Source: JBOHNM01 sp050730675 (GTDB lineage Bacteria > Planctomycetota > Phycisphaerae > Phycisphaerales > UBA1924). From it: a stretch of 7,612 nucleotides of DNA. The notes under the pieces were generated by a model. The model saw nothing but the letters and a program-made list of their open reading frames with translations. It ran no database searches and was not told the origin of the DNA. The stretch covers positions 1 through 7,612 of the forward strand of contig JBOHNM010000179.1 in NCBI GenBank assembly GCA_050730675.1, in the 5' to 3' direction. Below, in pieces: positions 1 to 5,692 of this stretch. The first letter of the stretch is position 1; every line of letters starts with the position of its first letter. The translations under genes and the position numbers were made by a program.

Positions 1-57
1 GCGCTGGACCGGATCATAGTGGCCGTCCGACCGACCGCCGGTGACGACCCCCGATAG
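1..57 (+). CDS. Possible C-terminal end of an upstream gene (partial)
   Basis: Frame 1 is open from the first base to a TAG at 55-57 and encodes 18 residues ending in TAGDDPR. Most of its codons end in G or C, as in the real genes nearby, and the other two forward frames are stopped at 16-18 and 42-44. Nothing in so short a piece identifies a family. It may be the tail of a gene that begins outside the window, or chance. The 85 bases between this stop and the kinase start show no clear terminator. Confidence 0.3.
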   Translation, partial: ALDRIIVAVRPTAGDDPR

Positions 58-130
58 TGAGAGACGCTGCTGATGCGGCCTCGGTTCTCCGGTCCCCGCG
101 GCTCGCCGGGCACACACCCGCCGGATCCCG

Positions 131-136
131 TACCAT
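131..136 (+). promoter_or_regulatory. Candidate -10 element for a leaderless kinase transcript
   Basis: TACCAT matches TATAAT at four of six positions and ends six bases before the GTG start at 143. That spacing would put transcription initiation at or next to the start codon. No SD-like sequence lies in the 20 bases before the GTG. There is no recognisable -35 at the right distance (108-113 reads GGGCAC), so the call rests on the -10 and the missing SD only. Confidence 0.25.
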
Positions 137-142
137 ATCCGC

Positions 143-1849
143 GTGCTCGGCCGTATTTCCCTTGCCACCAAGTGTTTGCTGCTCTTCGGCGCGGCAGTGG
201 TCCTGATCATCGCCGCGGCACTTGCCGTGCCGCTGGTCCGCATGAACGGCATGGTGGATGATGCGGAGGTCGAGGTTTCGCGCCAGATGGTCCGCGTCTG
301 GGAGGCCGCAATCAAGAAGGCTGGAGTGGAGGGCGCCACCGCCGCCGAAGGCTCCGGCCCGCTCGGCGGCCTGCTCGCCGGCCAGCGTCTTTTCCTCGAC
401 GATGGCTCCGTCGCGGTCATCACGCCCAAGATGATTGACGAGGGCGCAACCAAGAACCCCTTCGTCGCCGATGCCTGGAAGGCCCTGAGCGCCGACCCCA
501 AGCGCTCCGAGTTCTCACAGACCGAGTGGCGCGTCACCAGCCGCAACTACAGCTACGCCAAGGCCGTCCGCGGCCAGGCCGCCAGCCTCGAAGGCATGAT
601 CGTCCTCAGCCGGTCCTCCAACGCCGCCGCGCGCGGCATGGTGACCAACACGGTCTTCCTCGTCTCCGCCGGGTGTCTGGCCCTCGGCCTGGCACTGCTG
701 GTCTTCTACCTCATCACCAGCAAGATCATCCTCTCGCCAGTGCGCGACCTGCGCGACACCGCCGAGCAGGTGCAGTCGGGCAACCTTGATACGCGCTCGG
801 ACATCAAGACCGGCGACGAGTTCGAAGAGCTTGCAGCAACCTTCAACGCCATGCTCGAGGCGATCCAGACCGGCCAGAACCAGCTCCGTTCGATCAACAG
901 TTCGCTCGATCAGAAACTCTCCGAACTGGCCGAGCGCAACGTCGCGCTGTACGAAGCCGCCAAGCTCAAGGGCGAGTTCCTCGCCAACGTCACCCACGAG
1001 CTGCGCACGCCCCTGAACTCCATCCTCGGGTTCGCCGAACTGCTCGACGAGGCCGCCGTCAAGGAGGCCGAGAGCGGCGACGACTCTTCGCGGCTGGCCA
1101 AACGCCGCCGCTACATCGACAACATCCTCGGCGCCGGCCGTTCGCTGCTGGACCTGATCAACGGTCTGCTCGAAATGGCCAAGGTGGACGCCGGCAAGGT
1201 CGATCTGCACATCGCCCCCGCCGACCTGCGCGAAGTCTGCGAGGGTCTGATGGGCATGATGAACCCCGTCGCCGACAAGTCCGCTGTCGAGGTCCGGCTT
1301 GAAACCGTGGATGCCGGCGAGAACCCCGTCATCCTTACCGATCGGGGCAAGCTCCAGCAGGTCCTTTTCAACCTCCTCTCCAACGCCATCAAGTTCACCG
1401 CCCACGCCGCCGAGATGGAGGCCGACCGGCGCAACATGGCCGAGGCCAGCGCCCCGCCCGATGCGCCGGCGCCCGCCCCTGATTCCCGCCCCGCGCTGGT
1501 CATCCTCAGACTTGAACGTCTGCCCGCCCGCGGCGCCGCCTCCAGCGACCGCTTCCGCATCAGCGTCCTCGACACCGGCCCGGGCATCGCCCCCGACGAC
1601 CAGGCCCGCATCTTCGAGAAGTTCACCCAGCTCGATGCCGGCGCCACCCGCAAGCACTCCGGCACAGGGCTGGGCTTGGCGATCTGCAAGGAGTTGACCG
1701 GGCTGCTCCAGGGTGAGATCCACGTCCACAGCGAACTCGGCCGCGGCTCGGTCTTCTCCGTCATCCTTCCCGAGCGGCTCGACCCCGGCCGAACCGCCGA
1801 GACCAAGCTCGAGCTCTCGTTCCGCGGCATGCTCGCCGGCCAGCGCTAG
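143..1849 (+). CDS. Membrane sensor histidine kinase (HAMP-HisKA-HATPase)
   Basis: A 568-residue inner-membrane sensor kinase that should autophosphorylate on His and pass the phosphate to a response regulator not encoded here. In order: TM1 about 8-30; extracytoplasmic sensor about 33-165; TM2 about 169-192; HAMP about 190-243 (P199, DEFEEL at 225-230); a coiled segment about 244-278; HisKA with the H-box NVTHELRTPLN, phospho-acceptor His285; and the ATPase domain with N-box Asn414, G1 box DTGPG at 477-481, F-box FEKF at 491-494 and G2 box GTGLGLAI at 507-514. All catalytic boxes are intact. There is no receiver domain. The GTG start is the only candidate downstream of the in-frame TGA at 71-73 that keeps TM1. 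About 30 Ala/Pro-rich residues (420-449) are inserted after the N-box. The sensor has a KNP...W stretch (104-112) reminiscent of Tll0287-like domains but no CxxCH heme motif; that resemblance is tentative. The stop overlaps the convergent yraN stop. Confidence 0.95.
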   Translation: MLGRISLATKCLLLFGAAVVLIIAAALAVPLVRMNGMVDDAEVEVSRQMVRVWEAAIKKAGVEGATAAEGSGPLGGLLAGQRLFLDDGSVAVITPKMIDEGATKNPFVADAWKALSADPKRSEFSQTEWRVTSRNYSYAKAVRGQAASLEGMIVLSRSSNAAARGMVTNTVFLVSAGCLALGLALLVFYLITSKIILSPVRDLRDTAEQVQSGNLDTRSDIKTGDEFEELAATFNAMLEAIQTGQNQLRSINSSLDQKLSELAERNVALYEAAKLKGEFLANVTHELRTPLNSILGFAELLDEAAVKEAESGDDSSRLAKRRRYIDNILGAGRSLLDLINGLLEMAKVDAGKVDLHIAPADLREVCEGLMGMMNPVADKSAVEVRLETVDAGENPVILTDRGKLQQVLFNLLSNAIKFTAHAAEMEADRRNMAEASAPPDAPAPAPDSRPALVILRLERLPARGAASSDRFRISVLDTGPGIAPDDQARIFEKFTQLDAGATRKHSGTGLGLAICKELTGLLQGEIHVHSELGRGSVFSVILPERLDPGRTAETKLELSFRGMLAGQR

Positions 1850-2283
1850 CGCACGGCATCGACGTAGTGTCGTACCGCTGCCGGCCGGTCATCCGTCCAG
1901 TCGATCGCCACCACATCGATCCGCAGCGGCCCGCTCCACTGGTTGGCCCGCGCGAGATGTCGCAATATCCGCACCAGCCTCCGGCGCTTGTCCCGCGTCA
2001 CGGCCGCTTCCGGCGGCGGATGCTCCACGCCCGGCTCCAGCACGCGGCTCTTCACCTCGACCACCGCGATCGCCCCGGCCGGGTCGCGCACGACAACATC
2101 CGCCTCGCCCATCGTCACGCGCACATTGCGGTCCAGTATCGTGTATCCAAGCCCGCGCAAGTGCCGCACCGCCTCGTCCTCCGCGCGCACGCCCAAGGCG
2201 CTCGCCGGCCTCCACGCGTTGCGACCGAACAACCAGCGGCGCACCGCGAACCACCACCCGCGGTTCGCCGCCGCGTTCGTCAT
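1846..2283 (-). CDS. yraN: YraN/UPF0102 family endonuclease-fold protein
   Basis: A 145-residue cytoplasmic protein, close to the usual size of the UPF0102 (YraN) family, whose fold resembles Holliday-junction resolvases and restriction nucleases. The family signature is visible in order: G31-x-x-x-E35 in the first helix, GEADVVV with E60 and D62, and VVEVKSR with E76 and K78, the expected metal-binding/catalytic constellation. The exact cellular role of the family is unsettled; involvement in DNA repair or uptake is inferred from the fold. The ATG at 2283 was chosen because it forms an ATGA overlap with the stop of the upstream PpiC-like gene and fits the family length. The frame stays open upstream to 2766, but that part is antisense-like low-complexity sequence read over the neighbour. 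There is no clear SD, so translation probably depends on coupling. Its TAG stop lies inside the CTAG shared with the kinase stop. Confidence 0.93.
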   Translation of the reverse strand: MTNAAANRGWWFAVRRWLFGRNAWRPASALGVRAEDEAVRHLRGLGYTILDRNVRVTMGEADVVVRDPAGAIAVVEVKSRVLEPGVEHPPPEAAVTRDKRRRLVRILRHLARANQWSGPLRIDVVAIDWTDDRPAAVRHYVDAVR

Positions 2284-3956
2284 GGCTGCTTGCCCGGCAT
2301 GTTGGGATCCGGAGGCGTGCTGGTCGGTGGTTGGTTCGCCGGCGGGGCGTTGCCGGGCGGCGGCGGAAGAATGGGCCTTGGCCCTTCCGGCGCCGCCGGT
2401 GGGATCACGGTCCCGGGCGGAACGGCGCTCGGCGGCGTCACCGGCGGCTTGACCTCCACTCCCCCGGGCGGAGTGGCGGCCGAGGCCCCGGGCCGCGGCG
2501 GACGCGCCGTGATCCTGGCCCGCTCCTCCAGCACAGCCTTGGGGAACTGCCCGTTGTCCAGGAACCGCTCCTGCGCGATCGCCACCAGACGGTCGATCAT
2601 CAGCCCCTCTTCGACCTTGCTCCCGCGCTCCATCAGCCGCAGCCGGAATTTCTCCTGCTCCATCCGCTGGCGCGCCGTGAGAAGCTTGGTCAGGATCTCC
2701 AGTTGCAGCTGCGCATCCTCCAGGTTCCTTCCCGGTGGCTGGTCGATCTTCTCGAGATAGATCCACACCATGTCCGTGCGGTTCTCGATCGGGCCGGCGA
2801 ACTCGCCCGGCTTGAGCTTCTGTGCCGCGGCGTTCACCGCCTCGAAGCCCACCAGCTTGGTCTGGGCGTAGGTCGTGTCGATCTTGCGCGGCGGCAGCAG
2901 CGCTCCGCCCTTATCGCGGTCGAACTCGTTCATCGGCCCCTTGGCGATGTTCACGAAGCTCTCGCCCTCGGCCAGCGCCGCCCGCACCTTCTCGACATTC
3001 TCGTTGTTCTTCTTCGCCACCCAGATCATCCGCAGGTACGCCTCGGCCGGCGGGTTGTACGCCGCGAAGTCCCGCTCGTACTGCTTCTGCACGTCTCGCC
3101 ACGACACATTGATGTGTGGTTCGATGTACCGGGCCGAGAGCAGCCGCAGCAGCAGGATGTCCCGCTCGTTCTTCGCCTTGTCGTCCAGCGTCGTGTTGTC
3201 GGTGGACTTCAGCTCGTCCTCCGCCGCGATCGCCGACCCGCGAGCCGCGCTCGCCAGGTTCTCGCGCAGGTGCGAGATGAAGTTCAGCAGGCCTTTCTTC
3301 TCCTCGGGCGTCAGCATCGACCTCGCTTCGGCCAGGAACAGCTCGTCACGCATCCGGTTCTTCAGGTTCTCGCTGATGGCGTACTTGGCCCCCGCGCGCC
3401 AGTCCGCGGCGTTGCGGATATGCACCGTGTCGTAGAGCGCCGCCCGCAGCAAGCCGTCCAGCCGCGTCTCCTGGAAGAACTGGTTCGCGAACACCGGCCG
3501 CCCGTTGATCTGGCCCACCATTGTGTCAACAACGAACTCTTCCTTCGTCGGCTTGGCGTTGGGGTCGCCCTTGTTCTCCCGTTCGCCCACCAGCACCGCC
3601 ACATCCCCCACCCCCTGCGACGCCGTCTCCGGTGACATCGTCACCGGCCCCTCGCCCGGCGGCATCACCGGTTGAGTGGGCATCATCGCCCCCGCCAGCG
3701 GCGACTTCGGCGCCGTCGGCTTGATCGTCCCCGCCCTGTTCCCATTCTCAGGCGCCGGCGCTTCCGCCCCCGGCGTGCGGAAGTCCGCCGCCGTCAACAC
3801 CGGTCCCCCCGTGCTGTCGCCGCTATCGCAACCGGGCAGAGCCAGCACTGTTCCCGCCCCCAGCAGCGCAACAACCGCACCGCGCGCGCCGGGGCCACGC
3901 CCCCATCGGGTGGTGGGGGTGCCAAGCCGGCGAATCTTGGAAGTCTGGGTGGACAT
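2280..3956 (-). CDS. PpiC/SurA-like lipoprotein, parvulin-type domain (probable envelope chaperone)
   Basis: A 558-residue exported protein. Residues 27-42 are hydrophobic and end in LPG-Cys43, an acceptable lipobox, so it is probably a lipoprotein. Residues 44-138 are a Pro/Gly/Ala-rich linker. Residues 141-300 resemble the SurA/PrsA N-terminal helical region (VGQINGRPV at 147-155). Residues 302-404 look like a parvulin domain: a basic beta strand LRMIWV (308-313), EGESFVNIAKG (330-340), DKGGALLP (348-355), LKPGEFAGPI (381-390) and VWIYLEKI (397-404). Helices follow to about 480, then a tail (481-558) with 29 Pro in 78 residues. Parvulins usually have His in the first and last of these strands; here the places hold Met310 and no His, so prolyl isomerase activity is doubtful and a holdase role more likely. 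The ATG at 3954-3956 has an SD GGAGG (3965-3969 on the complement) eight bases upstream. It is the first gene of an operon with yraN. The assignment rests on pattern, not alignment. Confidence 0.82.
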   Translation of the reverse strand: MSTQTSKIRRLGTPTTRWGRGPGARGAVVALLGAGTVLALPGCDSGDSTGGPVLTAADFRTPGAEAPAPENGNRAGTIKPTAPKSPLAGAMMPTQPVMPPGEGPVTMSPETASQGVGDVAVLVGERENKGDPNAKPTKEEFVVDTMVGQINGRPVFANQFFQETRLDGLLRAALYDTVHIRNAADWRAGAKYAISENLKNRMRDELFLAEARSMLTPEEKKGLLNFISHLRENLASAARGSAIAAEDELKSTDNTTLDDKAKNERDILLLRLLSARYIEPHINVSWRDVQKQYERDFAAYNPPAEAYLRMIWVAKKNNENVEKVRAALAEGESFVNIAKGPMNEFDRDKGGALLPPRKIDTTYAQTKLVGFEAVNAAAQKLKPGEFAGPIENRTDMVWIYLEKIDQPPGRNLEDAQLQLEILTKLLTARQRMEQEKFRLRLMERGSKVEEGLMIDRLVAIAQERFLDNGQFPKAVLEERARITARPPRPGASAATPPGGVEVKPPVTPPSAVPPGTVIPPAAPEGPRPILPPPPGNAPPANQPPTSTPPDPNMPGKQP

Positions 3957-4073
3957 CGGCAGCGCCTCCGTGCGGGTGAATCAGGGACAAAGCGTACCAC
4001 CTTCACACTCGGAACGGGGAAACCCCGGATCTCGTGCTATATTTGGTCGTCACCCGGAAGGAGAGCCCACACC
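3957..4073. promoter_or_regulatory. Divergent intergenic region with a small inverted repeat
   Basis: These 117 bases separate the start of the PpiC-like gene (leftward) from the DUF1844 gene (rightward) and must carry promoters for both. On the plus strand TATATT at 4038-4043 is a good -10 candidate, with initiation near 4050 and a leader of about 24 bases holding the SD AAGGAG (4058-4063). No TTGACA-like -35 stands 17 bases upstream. That place is occupied by a perfect dyad, CGGGG-AAA-CCCCG (4015-4027), which could be an operator or simply chance in GC-rich DNA. I could not pick out a convincing leftward promoter. Confidence 0.35.
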
Positions 4074-4637
4074 ATGTCCCAGAACCCCGGTTCACCCAAG
4101 CTCATCATCGGCGGCGACGACTGGAAGTCATCCCACCAGTCCACGCAGTCCACCGCCAAGCCCGACTCCGCGGCCGAGCCCAAGCCCTCCGGCGGCTTGC
4201 AGATCGACTCCGACTGGAAGAACCAGGCCGCGGCGGAAAAAGAAAAGCTCACCGCGCAGGAGCAGAAGTCGACCAAGGGCAAGGCCGGCGCCGCAGGCGC
4301 GGGCGCCAGAGAGATGCCCGAGCCCGACTTCAAGTCGCTCCTCGGCACGCTCGTCACGCAGGCCATCCTCTACATGGGCGGCTTCCCCGACCCGCAGACC
4401 GGCCGCGCCATCGTCTCGCTCGAGTACGCCCAGTTCCACATCGACCTGCTCGAGACCCTCGAGCAAAAAACCAAGGGCAACATCACCGTCGAAGAAGCCG
4501 GCGAACTCAAGCAGGTTCTCCACGAACTGCGGATGCGGTACGTCGAACTCACGCAGGCCGTAGCCGAGATGGCCGCCGAACGCGCCAAGGGCGGCCCCGC
4601 GGGCATTCCGCTGGGTGGCGGCATGCCGAAGATGTGA
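4074..4637 (+). CDS. DUF1844 domain protein
   Basis: A 187-residue protein, probably cytoplasmic (no signal peptide or membrane span). The C-terminal half, about residues 85-160, is a clear DUF1844 domain: FKSLLGTLVTQAILYMG, then PDPQTG (105-110), a helix with IDLLETLEQKTKGNIT (123-138), and LHELRMRYVEL (149-159). The N-terminal 80 residues are polar and low in complexity, with two acidic-Trp motifs, GDDWK (14-18) and DSDWKNQ (45-51). The family is common in planctomycetes and other bacteria and has no established function, so none is proposed. The tail 171-187 is rich in Gly and Pro. The ATG has an SD AAGGAG ten bases upstream; in-frame open sequence further upstream lacks such a site. It is transcribed away from the PpiC-like gene and followed by tandem inverted repeats. 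It is probably monocistronic, since the next gene lies 263 bases away. Confidence 0.95.
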   Translation: MSQNPGSPKLIIGGDDWKSSHQSTQSTAKPDSAAEPKPSGGLQIDSDWKNQAAAEKEKLTAQEQKSTKGKAGAAGAGAREMPEPDFKSLLGTLVTQAILYMGGFPDPQTGRAIVSLEYAQFHIDLLETLEQKTKGNITVEEAGELKQVLHELRMRYVELTQAVAEMAAERAKGGPAGIPLGGGMPKM

Positions 4638-4667
4638 TCACGCGGCAAAACAGCGCCAAGTCCCGTC

Positions 4668-4705
4668 GTCGCGCGGCGACCGAGAGCAATCTCGCGTAGC
4701 TACGC
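4668..4705. repeat. Three abutting inverted repeats after the DUF1844 gene
   Basis: Three perfect dyads follow one another almost without gaps: GTCGC-gcg-GCGAC (4668-4680), CGAGA-gcaa-TCTCG with a GNRA-type tetraloop (4681-4694), and the 12-base palindrome GCGTAGCTACGC (4694-4705, sharing one base with the previous). They begin 30 bases after the DUF1844 stop. The following run is AAAAA, not T, so this is not a standard intrinsic terminator for the plus strand. It could form an mRNA 3' end structure, a Rho-independent site without a U tract, or protein-binding dyads ahead of the next promoter. Confidence 0.4.
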
Positions 4706-4724
4706 AAAAATACTGTGTGAAGGT

Positions 4725-4753
4725 TTGCACAAATCAGAGTCTCCCTGTAGTCT
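4725..4753 (+). promoter_or_regulatory. Weak sigma70-like promoter candidate for the secreted-protein gene
   Basis: TTGCAC (4725-4730) and TAGTCT (4748-4753) are separated by exactly 17 bases, each matching half of its consensus. This stretch and the bases just before it are AT-richer than the surroundings. Initiation near 4760 would give a leader of about 140 bases before the ATG at 4901. The leader contains small hairpins (GACTG...CAGTC at 4797-4812 and GGGC...GCCC at 4869-4882). I recognise no riboswitch class in it. Confidence 0.3.
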
Positions 4754-4900
4754 CTCGCCAGACAGAGCGGCTGTTTCCCACGGTATGTGCCGGGTGGACT
4801 GGCCGGACAGTCGCGGTTGACGACTCGATGCGGCTGAACGCCCCGTCGCAGCGCCGCCGCGATGGCACGGGCTGAAAGGCCCATAGAAAGAGAGAGCTCA

Positions 4901-5599
4901 ATGCAATTTTCCTCCAACTCCACCGGCTTGATCAGTGCGCGCTGCGCGTTCGCCGCCGTCGCGACCCTCGCGCTCACGTCCCAATCGGCGATGGCCTCGC
5001 CCATCCTCACCGACGGCGGCTTTGAGTCCAACCCCCTCACCACCCTCGGCAATGTGCTCGGTGACTTCACCACGTACCAGGGTCAGTGGGGCCACGAGGT
5101 CTCCACCATCACCGGCGTTGACAGCGGCGTCAGCCCGCTCGCCGGACTCCTCCAGCTCCGCATGGGTAACTCCGGCGGCGGCACCACCCAGGCCGGCCAG
5201 ATGATGGACGTCTCCGCCTACGCGGTCGCCATCGATGCCGGCTGGGCCACCCTCACCGCCAGCGCGTGGTTCAATGCCAACCTCTCCAACCCCGCGCTCT
5301 GCGGCGTCTACCTCAGCTACTTCACCGGCAACACCTACGGCACGATCTTCGGTCCGCTCGACGCCAGCCTCATCACGCTCGACCTCACGCCCCAGACTTG
5401 GGAGCAGGCGTCGATGACCGTCCCCGTCCCCGCCGGCACGCGCTGGGTCCTCATGCAGGTCGCCTACTCCGACCCCACCATCGGCACCGGCTGGGGCTTT
5501 GTCGACAACGCCTCACTCGAGATCGAGACCGTTCCGACCCCGGGTGCCGCGGCCCTTCTCGGCCTCGGCGGCCTCATCGTTTCACGCCGCCGCCGCTGA
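4901..5599 (+). CDS. Secreted beta-sandwich protein with PEP-CTERM-like C-terminal tail
   Basis: A 232-residue exported protein. Residues 1-32 are a signal peptide with a hydrophobic core about 15-26 and a probable cut after AMA (30-32). The mature part (about 35-208) has the look of a carbohydrate-binding-like beta-sandwich: it opens with DGGFESNP (38-45), has alternating Thr/Trp/aromatic strands, and ends with FVDNASLEIE (200-209), as in many jelly-roll or DUF642-like modules. No specific family or ligand can be named. The tail VPTPG (211-215), a short Ala/Leu/Gly helix, and RRRR (229-232) is the planctomycete form of a PEP-CTERM sorting signal, with Thr where Glu is typical. An exosortase-like enzyme would process it; none is encoded here. 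The ATG at 4901 gives a proper signal peptide and has a purine-rich AGAGAG upstream. An in-frame ATG at 4862 would add 13 charged residues and has no SD. A terminator follows at 5637. Confidence 0.9.
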   Translation: MQFSSNSTGLISARCAFAAVATLALTSQSAMASPILTDGGFESNPLTTLGNVLGDFTTYQGQWGHEVSTITGVDSGVSPLAGLLQLRMGNSGGGTTQAGQMMDVSAYAVAIDAGWATLTASAWFNANLSNPALCGVYLSYFTGNTYGTIFGPLDASLITLDLTPQTWEQASMTVPVPAGTRWVLMQVAYSDPTIGTGWGFVDNASLEIETVPTPGAAALLGLGGLIVSRRRR

Positions 5600-5636
5600 T
5601 CCCTCAACTCTCGACAACACAACCATTCGCCACGAT

Positions 5637-5667
5637 GGCCCCGGGTTCACTCGGGGCCGTTGTCCTT
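5637..5667 (+). terminator. Intrinsic terminator after the secreted-protein gene
   Basis: GGCCCCG (5637-5643) pairs perfectly with CGGGGCC (5652-5658). The stem extends inward by a G-T and a G-C pair to leave a TTCA loop. The T-rich stretch GTTGTCCTT follows at 5659-5667. This is 38 bases after the stop of the secreted-protein gene and 26 bases before the phosphatase start, so the two are likely separate transcripts. The T tract is interrupted, so efficiency is uncertain. Confidence 0.65.
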
Positions 5668-5678
5668 CACACCGCGGG

Positions 5679-5684
5679 TATCCT
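5679..5684 (+). promoter_or_regulatory. Candidate -10 element close to the phosphatase start
   Basis: TATCCT matches the -10 consensus at four of six positions and ends eight bases before the ATG at 5693. If it is used, the transcript would begin at or within a few bases of the start codon. There is no SD between the terminator and the ATG, and no good -35. This resembles the arrangement at the kinase gene. Confidence 0.25.
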
Positions 5685-5692
5685 CCCACCGC

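Noticed and set aside
515..1729. 404-codon open frame antisense to the histidine kinase
   Set aside because: It lies wholly within a gene with all kinase boxes intact. Its product is Gly/Ala/Asp/Glu-rich with no recognisable domain, as expected for antisense frames in GC-rich DNA.
2284..2766. N-terminal extension of yraN to an upstream ATG
   Set aside because: The extension would overlap the PpiC-like gene by almost 500 bases and has low-complexity composition. The ATG at 2283 fits family length and the stop-start overlap.
1713..3635. 640-codon plus-strand open frame across yraN and the PpiC-like gene
   Set aside because: The product is Arg/Pro/Ser-rich and low in complexity. The complementary strand carries two genes with family signatures, an SD and an ATGA coupling.
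3897..3939. Twin-arginine signal on the PpiC-like protein (RR at residues 9-10)
   Set aside because: The residues after the RR do not fit the consensus and the hydrophobic core begins too far away; the lipobox at Cys43 explains export better.
4862..4900. Earlier ATG start for the secreted protein
   Set aside because: It would place 13 charged residues ahead of the signal peptide and has no SD; the ATG at 4901 gives a standard signal peptide.
4638..4900. Riboswitch or small RNA gene in the gap before the secreted-protein gene
   Set aside because: I found hairpins but no conserved core of cobalamin, c-di-GMP, TPP, SAM or other classes I can recognise. The structures are reported only as dyads.
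4549..5073. Minus-strand 174-codon frame spanning the 4638-4900 gap
   Set aside because: It overlaps the ends of two well-supported plus-strand genes, shows no domain or SD, and has no codon bias like the real genes.
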